DNA of 12,451 nt from Monoraphidium neglectum. Lineage: Eukaryota > Chlorophyta > Chlorophyceae > Sphaeropleales > Selenastraceae. The position numbers and the translations under genes are program-made. The stretch spans positions 4,000 to 16,450 of the forward strand of contig NW_014012357.1 of the NCBI RefSeq assembly GCF_000611645.1, given 5' to 3'. Within the stretch, counting starts at the first letter, position 1, and each line of letters opens with the position of its first letter. Shown piece after piece: positions 1 to 8,545 of the stretch. Below the pieces are notes generated by a model. That model was given only the letters and a program-made list of their open reading frames with translations. It did not search any database and was not told where the DNA came from.

Positions 1-2087
1 GCTTCAGGGTATGCAAGACAGTGTCGCTACCCCTGCCGCTACTGACACTGCTGCCGCTGCCGGCCCGGCTGTGACTGCTGCTGCTGCTGCTGCCAACCCT
101 GCAGCCGCCTGCAGATGGCAGCGCCTCAAGCTTTGGCTGCTCAGTCGGCTGCTGCTGCTGCTCCTGCTGCTCCTGCTGCTGCTGGTGCTGCTGGTGCTGC
201 TGGTGCTGGTGCTGCTGCTCCTGCTGCTGCTGCTGCCCCCCCTGCTCCTGCTCCTGCTGCTGCTGCTCCTGCTGCAGCTGCGCCGGTGTCACGGCTGGCT
301 CCTCCATCCCGTGCGGCGCAAGTGGGCGGCCCAGCGCTGGCTGCTGCCACTTTTGCGCCGTTAGCACCTGCATATGTTGCGGCAGCTGCTGCTGCCAACG
401 CCCCTGCGCCGCCGCAAAGAAAGCGCGCGACGCGCCCGCATCCGGTGCCCCGGATGAGGCGTGCGTGCTCTGCGCGCTGCTGCTGAGCGTACTGCCTACC
501 GCGCTGTGCCAGCTAGTGGCTGCGGCCGACGCTGTCATGCATGCACGAGCATCAAAATCATGCACGCTTATGCTGCCACCATCACTGCCGCCCCCGGCGC
601 TGCCAGCTGCGCTGCCGTTGTTGCTGCTCCCGCGGCCCCCCTCCTGCCGCGGCCCGAGTCGCCCCTGCAGCGGCACTGCCTCGGCCGCGCGCGGCTTGGG
701 TGAGTGTTCCTTGGGCTCTTCGCTGGCGCGGCGGACGCCTAGTGTCGGCGGCGCGGCGGGGCTGCCACCCAGGCTGGCCTCTCCGTTTGTGGCCACGCGT
801 GCAGCAAAGCTGCTGACCAGCCTCGCAACCCGATCTGACCTTGCGCCGCCCTCAGGATTGGTGCGGTCGATGGGGCGCGGCTTCGTGGGCAGCTGCGGCC
901 CCGGCAGCGCAGGCGGCGGCTGCGGCCATTGCTGCGGTCGGCCCAGATCCAGGTCGGAGCCCGCATCGTGCTCAGGCAACGGCGCCCCGACTGTCAAGCG
1001 CTCCTGGCTTTCAAGGCCTGCATGCACTTTTAGGAGCTCCTGCTGCTTTTGCTGCTGCTCCTGCCGCTGCTCCCGCTGCTGCGCCCGCTGCTGCGCCCGC
1101 TGCTGCTCCAGCTCAGACTCCAGCTCCAACCCAAGCTGCAGCGCTGGCGCCCCCTCATGCTCATGATCATGCTCCTGCTGCTCCTGCCCGCTGCCACCGT
1201 CTGCCTGTCCCTCTGCGCCTGCATCGAGGTCGAGCGTTGCCCCCGACCCCTCCTTGCTCGGGCCAGGCCGCTCGTTCGCTGCTGCAGCAGCGACTCCGGT
1301 GTCGAGGTGAGCTGGGCCGCTGTCGCCGCGGTGCGCGGACATGCTGTGTTGTGCGAGCCGATGCGGGTCCTCAAGCGAATCGCGATCCGCCGCCAGCGGA
1401 GGCTGCGGCTCGGGGGGCGGCGGCGGCACGTCCAGGCCGCTGGGCAGATGGTCTGAAGGCGCGCCATCCAGGAAAAAGTGCCCTTCCGGCCCCACCTGCT
1501 GCCGCTTCTGCTCCTGCTGCAGCTGTTGCTGCTCCCGCTGCTGCTGGGCGCCACGGCTGCCGGCGGCGGCGCCGCCGCCCGTCAGCAGCGACAGCTCGTG
1601 AGGTTCTAGGCCGAGGGGCCCCCAGTGCTCCAGGCTGAGGGCGTCGAGCGGCGGCCGCACGTCTTCCAGTTCGGCCCCGTGCCAGGACGCCCGACCGCGG
1701 TGGTGAAGGCCGCATGGGGCCTGCTGGTCGACCTGCTGCAGCTGTGGCTGCTGCAGCTGGTGCTGCTGGTGCTGATGGTGCTCGCAGGGGTCTTGTCCTG
1801 GATTGTGCTGGCTTTGAGACAGGTCGACGAGCTCGCCCGAGGCTGCAGCGCCGCGGTGCACCATGTGCTGCGAGCCGGCTGAAAGGGCATCACCGGTGAA
1901 GTGGGCGCCCGTGGCCATGAGGACCGCACGGGGCTGCGTATAGCGCGTGTAGCCAGGGGTGAGCGGCTCTGGTATGTGGTTCTCTTTCCATGCGCCAGGC
2001 CCAGACTGTATGCAATGCGAAGCGGCGAGTGCGCTCGCAATGGCGCCGCACAGCGGGGGGTCCCATGCTCCAGGGCGTGCCAGCGCA
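1..2087 (-). CDS. Gln/His/Glu-rich low-complexity protein, 3'-partial, function unknown
   Basis: One frame stays open on the minus strand from 2087 to the left edge, about 695 codons, so the stop codon lies outside the window. I translated it by hand and met no stop. An in-frame TGA at 2092-2090 closes it upstream, so a splice acceptor (AG at 2089-2088) or a start codon must lie downstream of that. The first in-frame Met is at 1918-1916 (context CTCATGGCC) and is the alternative start. The N-terminal part (about 2087-1850) is of ordinary composition, with segments such as WDPPLCGAIASAL and WKENHIPEPLTPGY. After that come poly-Gln/His stretches (about 1790-1735, 1560-1500, 1130-1020, 290-150), acidic and Pro-rich linkers, and a likely coiled coil around 1140-1000 (ELESELEQQRAQQRAQQ). 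Third codon positions are GC-rich only in this frame. I recognise no family. The composition would suit a scaffold or a transcriptional regulator, but that is a guess. The long frames on the other strand here are shadows. Confidence 0.78.
110..292. repeat. Imperfect CAG/CTG trinucleotide tract (poly-Gln/His coding)
   Basis: This is a dense run of CTG-type triplets on the plus strand, broken by CTC, GTG and CCT variants. On the minus strand it reads as CAG, CAC and GAG codons, giving alternating Gln, His and Glu in the Gln-rich gene. Interruptions are frequent, so it is not a pure microsatellite. Related shorter tracts lie at about 1025-1130, 1500-1560 and 1733-1790 in the same gene. Confidence 0.85.
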
Positions 2088-2142
2088 CTTCAGAGCTCAC
2101 GAATATACTTTGTCGTATTTACATCCTATTATCGCATCTCAC

Positions 2143-2276
2143 CTAATGAAGCTCCGCGACCCAGGCGCGGGCTGAACCAAGGCCACGTCTGTCAACGAAT
2201 GAGTTGCATCGTGCGATGTCAAAAGAACCTTGCTCAGCAAAGGCTTCGGGGCGCGATTGTGCGCAAACACGAGAGC
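2143..2276 (-). other. Possible upstream coding exon of the Gln-rich gene
   Basis: Reading the minus strand, a strong donor (AG|GTGAGA, GT at 2142-2141) and the acceptor at 2089-2088 would define a 55-nt AT-rich intron. The leftover bases AG at the end of this exon join T2087 to give an in-frame AGT codon. Upstream the frame stays open for 44 codons to a TAG that coincides with a pyrimidine-rich acceptor (CTCTCCCCTGGGTAG, AG at 2278-2277). The encoded segment includes PKPLLSKVLLTSHDA and DVALVQPAPGSRSF. There is no Met in it, so a further 5' exon would be needed. Support is splice signals and phase only, and the intron is shorter than any other in the window. Confidence 0.35.
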
Positions 2277-2425
2277 CTACCCAGGGGAGAGGCCCTCCCT
2301 TCATCACGTCCCCGTGCCTAGACATGCACAAGCCATTGATGAAGGTTCATGTAATGGAAAGAGTATCAATTGTTTGCTCATGACATCTGGGCACGATGAT
2401 GATCTGCAGAGGTCAGACTCTTTTG

Positions 2426-2461
2426 TGGCCACCTTCAGCTAGGTTTGCCGAATGCAAAGTG
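2426..2461 (+). repeat. Left terminal inverted repeat
   Basis: This is the left arm of the MITE-like element; it pairs with 2841-2876 at 34/36 positions. Confidence 0.9.
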
Positions 2462-2840
2462 CAAACGTACAGAACCTCAAAAACCAAAAAAACATAGAAA
2501 AGCTTGATAAGGCTGTTCCAGGGCTCCCCACATACATACGCGGATTCCGCCCAGCGCAGTGCACTCTGTCAGGTGCCGGGCCATCACCCAGCCTGCACCG
2601 TCGACCTCTTGCCCTGGATCCGTGTCAATCATGCATGTATACATATAATATGCATTCAAGCGTCTCCGCCGCACTGCAACCGGCCCGTCAGATCGCGAAA
2701 GAGCTAGCGAGCGGCCAGATGTGGTGATCTGTAGAGCGCTCAGCCGCGTATACCAAAGGCTTTTTCATGCGCTTTCAAGCGTTATCCGATGTTTCTATGA
2801 GGTTATTCGAGGTTTTTGGTGGTTTTTGGGGTTATTTTTT

Positions 2841-2876
2841 CACTTTGCAATCGACAAACCTAGCTGAAGGTGGCCA
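2841..2876 (-). repeat. Right terminal inverted repeat
   Basis: This is the right arm of the MITE-like element and reads on the minus strand as the left arm with two substitutions. It is preceded by a T/G-rich stretch (2800-2840) that mirrors the A/C-rich stretch inside the left arm. Confidence 0.9.
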
Positions 2877-3859
2877 TGACTGCGACACCCGCCCGGGTGA
2901 CGAAAACCAACGCGCCTTTTCAGGGACCGCCACCTGCAGTCAGGGACGGTACAGATGTAGAGGTGCTGCGCCGATGCTGCTCGGCAGTATCTACGCAGCA
3001 CGAGATGGGCTGGAGTCATGGACCTGCTGGTCCCCACGTCGGCGTTGCGCGTGTCGTGCGTAGCATCCCACAACTTTGTTACCGGTGATCTCTGGAAAAA
3101 ACATGTTCAGGTACACTTGATTGCTTGGGCAAATGGTGCTGTTGGATTATACACACGCATGTTTGCTCTGGCATCATTGCTCTGCATTGCCTTGATGTCC
3201 AGCAGGACCTGGTTGCAATGCCGGATGCGGGCAGCAGCGGCGGCGGCGGCAGTCCGTCGCAAAAACTGCGGCACAGCCACCATCACCACTACCTGTACCA
3301 CCTGCTGCCGGCGCTTGCCGTTGGAGCCCCGACACCATTGGCTCCCTTGCAGGCGGGTTTTTTCATGCGTTGCAAGATTCAAAACTTGTTGGCCCCCCCC
3401 TGAACACCTGACGCTTTATAGTTGTGCGTCACTGCTTCCGGCAATCAAAAGTGGGTGGCACATGCAGTGGCGCGGGCATGTGTACAGCAACCGCATCCAA
3501 CAGCCTGATCCAAGACGACAAATGACTGGAATGGAGCATGATGCTTGCAGCTCGCATATGTATGTATACCTCACGTCGCCGCGCCAGCACCTATGGGATC
3601 CATATTTGAGATTTCCGTGCATGCGAGGGATCCTTTCACAGCTGTTGCACCAGCTGGTCTGATGGCGGCGCTTGGCGGCACTCGAGTGGGGGCCACCCGA
3701 CACCACGGTCAGCAAGATGAGCGTGGATCTGACGCTTGGCCGTGTTGACTACGCACATTGGTTCTGTAATATCATCTGATCGAAATCGGCTCTGCCGCTG
3801 ACGCTTGATCATATTCTGTCAAGAAGACGAATCCTGTTTCTTAGCCTGACCGCGGAAGC

Positions 3860-5135
3860 ATGCAGGCGCTCGAGGAGCGCGCATTTTCGCACCTCGGGGC
3901 CAGCACGTCGCATGTGGTCAGGGCGCTGCGGCGAGCGCGACGGGATGCGCACCAGTGCTCGTGCCGCCCCTCGGCGTCGACGCGATCACAAGCCCTCAGG
4001 TGTGCAGGTGCATCCCTGCAGCAGCATGCCACCAAACAACGTCCGTGAGTGGCACCCATCAACACACAACTCACCTTCGATGCGTATGCACGCTCGCTCG
4101 TTCCCCCTTGACAGCGCTGCAGCCGGCGAGCGCACCGAGGCATCAACGGAAGAACTGGGGGCATGGGTGCCGCCACGCCAGCGGCAGCGGCCCGCTCACA
4201 GGCAGCATCAGGATCAGCAGGCAGCAGACTGCACGACGCCACACGCGGCCCTGCCCGCAGCCGTCTCTCCCGCGGCGCTCGCGGCTGCTGCGGCCACAGC
4301 AGCTGGGCAGGGCCCTGGCCCGACGTTTCCCAGCGGCGCAGAGGCCAGGCAGCAGGCGCGCCTGCTGGCACGAGACAGTGCACAAGAGCTGGCCGACCAA
4401 ATTGCGAACGAGCTGTTGAGCGGCGGCGCCTGTCGACTCTTGGTTGGGTCGTCGGAAGCCGCGAGGGCGCTGCAGGCAACAGCGATTGCAACCTCTGCCC
4501 TGCGGCGGCGCGGCCGTGTGGCAGCCTTTGACGTGCGATTCGCCGGCGCCGCGGGCAAGACGGCAGGGCGCGCGGACGCGGCTGCTGGCGCTTCTACCAT
4601 GTCCATCATAAGTAGCAGCAGCAGCAGGAGCAGCAGCAGCAGCGGCGGCCGTGGCGGCGGCGACGGCGCGCCCTCGCAGGGCGACTTGGTCGTCCAACTG
4701 TGTCTGGCGGGCGCGCCCCCCAGGAGGCTCGACGCGCTGCTCAGCAAGGACGGCAGCTTGCCCACGGCGTCGTGGCGTCAGCAGGAGGCCGTTGACTGCG
4801 GCGCGTCGGAGCAGTCGCTGCAGCTGGCGTCGCAGCTCGCGGGCGCCCTCGACGCCGCGCTCGCGCCTGAAAACGGCGGCGGTACCGGCAGCGGCGGTCG
4901 TGGCGGCGGCGCGGACGGCGTGTCGATTATCCTTGCGCTGCTGCATTCGCAGCTGCCGTTTGTGCTGCAGGCGCTCGCGCTGCTACGGCCGGTGCTGTTG
5001 CGGCGAGACCCGCCTCTCGAGGCCCGGTGCGTCGCGCGCGAGGCGCCGGTGCTGCAGCAGCCAAAGGCACGGCGCGGGGTGCGAGTGATCGCAGAGGTGT
5101 TGTTCTGTCCTGCTGTGGCACACAGCGAAGAGTAA
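3860..5135 (+). CDS. Tandem SpoVS/Alba-fold-like domain protein (401 aa)
   Basis: The model is join(3860..4044, 4115..5135), 1206 nt. The 70-nt intron has donor CC|GTGAGT and acceptor CCCCCTTGACAG, and the phase is kept (CC + C = Pro62). The ATG at 3860 is the first after an in-frame TAG at 3842-3844; the stop is TAA at 5133-5135. Residues 1-140 are Arg/Gln/Ala-rich, perhaps an organelle-targeting or disordered segment. Residues about 144-204 match the SpoVS pattern by eye: strand RLLARDSA, helix LADQIANEL, a Gly turn, then AARALQATAIATSAL and a strand ending DVRF. A Ser/Gly-rich insertion (about 205-250) precedes the last strand DLVVQLCLAG (252-261). A second copy runs from about 287 to 395: AVDCGASEQS, LASQLAGALD, VSIILALLHSQ, LQALALLRPVL and RGVRVIAEVLFC. 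SpoVS and Alba proteins share a nucleic-acid-binding fold, so binding RNA or DNA is a reasonable guess. The family call rests on spacing and hydrophobic pattern, not on a search. Confidence 0.72.
4607..4666 (+). repeat. Ser/Gly-coding AGC/GGC run inside SpoVS-like domain 1
   Basis: Runs of AGC/AGG followed by GGC-type triplets encode a Ser-rich then Gly-rich loop. It falls between the body of the first SpoVS-like domain and its final beta strand, so it is probably an expanded, disordered surface loop. Confidence 0.7.
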
Positions 5136-5542
5136 CCGTCCAGACTCTGTATGGGCACTCGCAGCGGGACCGGCCACCTCCGAACCGCCTTTGGTACCGC
5201 AAGCTGTGAATTTAGAGGTACACAGGGTGCTCAGCATACGAGTGGCGTGTACATCACATCATCAGCATGCCAACGGTGGGTCGGCTTGCAACCTTGTCAG
5301 TTCCCTGCGTTTCTCGAAACGCGGTGGTGACCAGGTAGTGACCTGGTTGTGCCCACGATGCTGCATATGTACGGTAATCCACACGCCGGCAGCCTGCCAA
5401 GCCAATTCCGTCCGTGGCTCGCAGCCAGGACATTTCAGCGTCGACTACTGTTTGATAGCGGAACGGAGCCATGCAAACATAAGATCTGACAGCTGCAGCG
5501 ATCTGGCGGACACACTGCCCAGACATCACGACAGACTGGAAG
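5136..5542. other. Spacer between the SpoVS-like gene and FOP
   Basis: This 407-bp head-to-tail spacer must hold the 3' end of the upstream gene and the promoter and 5' leader of FOP. I find no TGTAA polyadenylation word, which is the usual signal in many green algae. Two adjacent short hairpins lie at 5307-5347. A three-codon upstream frame, ATGCAAACATAA, sits at 5471-5482 and would be a uORF if the FOP transcript starts upstream of it; its stop is in the same frame as the FOP start. Confidence 0.55.
5307..5347. repeat. Two adjacent perfect 7-bp hairpins
   Basis: Hairpin one is GCGTTTC/GAAACGC (5307-5313 and 5316-5322), which folds as a 6-bp stem with a CTCG tetraloop. Hairpin two is ACCAGGT-AGTG-ACCTGGT (5330-5347). 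They lie about 170 bp after one stop codon and 200 bp before the next start. A role in 3' end formation or as a regulator-binding site is possible, but nothing else in the sequence supports either. Confidence 0.5.
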
Positions 5543-8500
5543 ATGGAGGAGCTCAAGGAGGTGGGATTATGGCTGGTCCGGCCTCCGCGACGCCAGGACT
5601 GGATTGAGAGCGCGCTTCGTTCTGTCACGATCTGGTGCCCAGCGGCCTGCTGCCTCATGAATGCTCGCAGATAATCACGTGTGCCCTGGATCAGAAAGGC
5701 GTGCTGGCCCGCCTCAAGGTGAGCAGCGCCCGCAAGGCCTACGATGCACCGCCGAGCTGGTGCTGCTGTCCCAGACCTGCTCCCTTCGCACACATCACTG
5801 CTACCGGTATCATACTCGTGCTCGCCATACTCCAGGCTGAGCTCCGTGCAAACGTTTTTCTGGCGGTGGACGAGCAGGACAAAAGGCAGGGCGATGCAGG
5901 TGGGCTGCGGTGGCGCATGTGTTTACTGCTGGGCCTGCATGAGCCGTCTCGCGCAACCGGACCCTCTGTCACTGTGTGGGCATAGATGCAGCACGATGCG
6001 CAACTGCGAATCAACTCAAATGTTCTATGTATCCCACAGGCATCGCAGCCAGGAGCGACACCAGCCGGCGCGACGCCCTCGCTGCCTCCCGAGAAGGTGA
6101 GCCTGGCCAGCGCGACATCCGCAACCCGCCAGCGCGCCGCACACCACTGGGTCACCGCTCACGAGCGCCCTTCCAACCCCACACCACACCATGCCGCGCT
6201 GCGCCACGCCGCCTTCGCCCTATATATCGAACCCCTACCAAACACCCAGGCGGCGTGCTGCTGGACCTGGTGCAGGAGTTCATGGGGTGGGCGGACCTGC
6301 GCTTCACCGCGCGGGTCTTTGAAGCCGAGGCACGCCGCGAGGCCGCGCACCCGAAGCAGCGGCGGCAGCTGGCGGCAGACCTGGTGCGCCCTCGCCACGC
6401 GCGCGATAGCCGCCGATTTGCGCAGCAGCGTGCCCGGATGGAGCAAACATGCATGCGGAATCGGCGCCCTTTTCGGTGGGCTGAGCCGGCCTACGCCTCC
6501 CCCTGGCGCACAGGGCCTGCCGGCGGCGGACGGCGAGGACCAACCGCTGCTGCTGTTGCTGCTCAATGCAGCGATGCAAGGGCAGCAGCTGCAGGCGCAG
6601 GCCGGACGGCAAGAATCGAAGGGCGATGTCGGGCCCCAGCGGCGTGGTCCGGCGGGGACGGGCCCAGGGCTCAAGCTCCCACTAGGTGCGCTAGGCGCGG
6701 GGATAGGCGCCCCTGTACAGCCGCTGGTGAGTTCAGCTGAGCAGCTGGGCAGCGCCGCGGCGGCAGACGCACCGCCGCTGCTGCCCCGCGCGCGGGAAGG
6801 CGCGGCGGCGGCAGACAATGGCGGGGAAGGCGGCGGCGGGGGCCTGATCGCAGCTGAGCGTGGCCACGGAGGGGGTGGCGGCAAGAGCAGTGCTGAAGGA
6901 AGTGAGGAGCAGCAGGATGAGCAGGAGCAGGAGCAGGAGCAGCAGTGGCGGTGGGGCCAGCAGCAGCAGCAGCAGCGGCGGCAGCAGCAACAACAGCAGG
7001 ATGACCAGCAGCGGCGGCGGCTGTTTGCCCGCGGCAGCGAGGACGAAATGCCTTCAGGCAGCGGCGGCGGCGACCCAGGGACGCCAAGCGATGACAGTTT
7101 TGACGCGCCAGCCCTTCCTGGGCTCAGCCCGGGCCCGACTGCTGACACAGCAGCCTCCAACCTGCGCAGCAGCGCCGCCAGCGCCGCCGCGGCCGGCGCC
7201 GGCATGGCGCCGCCGCTGAGCCCTCCGGGCTCGGACGGGCCGGGGGACGCGCACCGATTATTCAGCGACGACTCGCCTTCGCCTGGTGCGCACAGCCAAG
7301 GCAGCCGGGAACCGTCAGAGGGCGCCAGCCCGACTTCCCGGCACCTGCCGCTACATTTAGTGCCGCTGCAACCCGCACGGAGGCTGGCGCCGCTGCCGGC
7401 CGCACAGCACAGGGCGCAGGCGGCCACGGAGATTGCCGGGGCGGACAGGGCCAGCCCTGCAGCAGGTGAGCGGGCGTAACGGCTGTGGTTTGGAGAGAGT
7501 TGAGCGCGCTCCACGTGTGAGCGTGTGTGTGTGTGTGTGTGCGTGTGTTTGTGCGCGCTTGTATGTGCGTGTTTTGAGGCGCGATGATAAGCTGCTCAGC
7601 TGTGATGTACGCAGCGACACGAGCCAACTTTGCTGAAAGCCTCTGCTTTGATACCTCGTCCGCAAAATGACTGGCGCGCAGGTGAGAGCGCTGGCTCCCC
7701 GCAGCAGCAGCACATCCCCGAGCCCTCCGCGGCGCCTTGGAGCGCGGGGAGCGCCGCGCAGCCACAGCGCCAGGCGCAGCAGACCGAGGCCCGCGGCGCG
7801 CCCCCCGCTGCGTGGGGCGCCGGCGCCCGGGGCCCGCAGCCGCAGCGGCCGCAGCAGCTGCAGGAGGGCGGCGGCGGCGGCGGCTCTGCTTATGCTATCG
7901 AGCGTGTCATAGACGACAGCTTTGAGGACGACCTGCCAGAGGAGCTGCCCAGCGAGGTGCAGGTGCGCTCCGCCTTCTCGGCCCCTTTCCGCCCTCTCCG
8001 TGCCTCCCCCATCATGCCGCTTCCAGGGTGACGCATTCGTGTAGTATTGTGACATGACCACAAGCCAAGCCTCGTCTCCGAACGGCGTTTGGTTCGGCGT
8101 CAGTCCGCGCACGCGCGAGCAATGTGCACCCCGCGATGTTCACGCTGCATTGCATGCCAGAAGCTGCAACCGCCAGTGCCGCCCCCCTTCCCCCTGGCAG
8201 GACGAGGAGTCGTCGCAGCTCTTCACGGTCCTGCGCCCCGCCGCCGCGCCCGCACCCGCGCCTGGGCCCAGCACCGGCGGCCGCCCGACTGCTGCCGCTG
8301 CCGGCCTGCGCGGCTCGGAGGAGCTGCGGATTGAGGACAGCGGTGCGTCTGAGTCGTCCGGGCGCGGCGGCGGCAGCAGCGGCGATGGCGATGGCAGCGA
8401 CGACGGCAGCGAGTACTTGGCTGAGAGCCTGAGGGTAGGCGGCGGCGCGGCGGGTGCGGCGGCCGCGGCGGGGCCAGGCGCCGGCTTCTTTGCGGGGGGG

Positions 8501-8545
8501 CGGCCGGGCCTTGATGGGGATGACGAAGACGACGACGAATTTTGA
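5543..8545 (+). CDS. FOP: FOP (FGFR1OP/CEP43) orthologue, centriole/basal-body protein
   Basis: The model is join(5543..5560, 5671..5718, 5836..5899, 6040..6096, 6250..6383, 6514..7465, 7682..7962, 8201..8545), 1899 nt, 632 aa. All seven introns are GT-AG and every junction keeps frame. The ATG at 5543 is the first after an in-frame TAA at 5480-5482. Residues 1-42 (MEELKE, then KGVLARLK, then AELRANVFLAVDEQ) match the conserved FOP/FOR20 N-terminus. Residues 65-89 are a LisH motif (VLLDLVQEFMGWADL, RFTARVFEAE), and residues about 100-131 match the following dimerisation segment (QLAADLGLPAADGEDQPLLL). Exon 6 adds a Gln/Glu-rich tract (about 239-273) and a Ser/Pro-rich linker; exon 7 ends with the acidic IDDSFEDDLPEELPSEV (about 501-517), and the protein ends in DDEDDDEF. 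FOP acts at centrioles and basal bodies in anchoring microtubules and in ciliogenesis. It fits FOP better than the shorter FOR20 because of the EQ-type spacer and the long acidic tail. Confidence 0.88.
6900..7021 (+). repeat. CAG/GAG tract encoding the Gln/Glu-rich segment of FOP
   Basis: Imperfect CAG, GAG, CAA and CGG codons in FOP exon 6 give alternating Gln/Glu followed by two runs of six Gln. Animal FOP proteins have an unrelated linker here, so this is a lineage-specific expansion of a disordered region. Confidence 0.75.
7521..7550 (+). repeat. GT dinucleotide microsatellite in FOP intron 6
   Basis: There is an uninterrupted GT run from 7523 to 7541, followed by further GT-rich sequence. 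It lies inside the intron 7466-7681, about 55 nt from the donor, and is non-coding. Confidence 0.85.

Larger units (their letters stand above)
2426..2876. mobile_element. MITE-like element with 36-bp terminal inverted repeats
   Basis: The left arm 2426-2461 begins TGGCCACCTTCAGCTAGG. The right arm 2841-2876 is its reverse complement with 34 of 36 positions matching (differences only at the two Y/W sites of GYCGAWTGC). Weaker A/T-rich mirror similarity continues inwards from both arms. The total length is 451 bp and no transposase-like frame lies inside, so it would be non-autonomous. No clear target-site duplication is visible in the flanks. The palindrome TGGCCA sits at both outer ends and could be either the repeat tip or the duplicated target. 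The inverted repeat itself is certain; that it is a transposon is inferred from length and architecture. Confidence 0.7.
2277..3859. other. Intergenic region between divergent genes
   Basis: About 1.6 kb separates the Gln-rich gene (minus) from the SpoVS-like gene (plus). It is visibly less GC-rich than the genes, with runs of A, T and CATG-type words. It should contain both promoters, but I see no convincing TATA box or other core element. It holds the inverted-repeat element at 2426-2876 and one coding-like patch at about 3201-3363. The motif TGACGCTT recurs near 3408, 3729 and 3798. No tRNA or rRNA is recognisable. Just before the next gene, CCTGTTTCTTAG (ending at 3844) looks like a splice acceptor and could close an intron in a 5' leader. 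Confidence 0.6.

Noticed and set aside
11..1638. Long plus-strand Leu-, Ala- and Cys-rich open frames
   Set aside because: They are separate, overlapping low-complexity frames antisense to one continuous minus-strand frame, and arise because CTG-type triplets lack stops.
3018..3662. 214-codon plus-strand frame in the divergent spacer
   Set aside because: It has no domain, a Cys/Thr/Arg-rich random composition, and the possible exon at 3201-3363 uses a different frame.
4143..4946. Minus-strand Arg/Ala-rich frame opposite the SpoVS-like gene
   Set aside because: It has no motif and unlikely composition; the plus-strand frame has repeated domain structure and a well-formed intron.
6159..7514. 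451-codon minus-strand Ser/Cys/Pro-rich frame
   Set aside because: It is antisense to FOP exons 5 and 6, has shadow composition, and ignores the splice sites and the LisH match on the plus strand.
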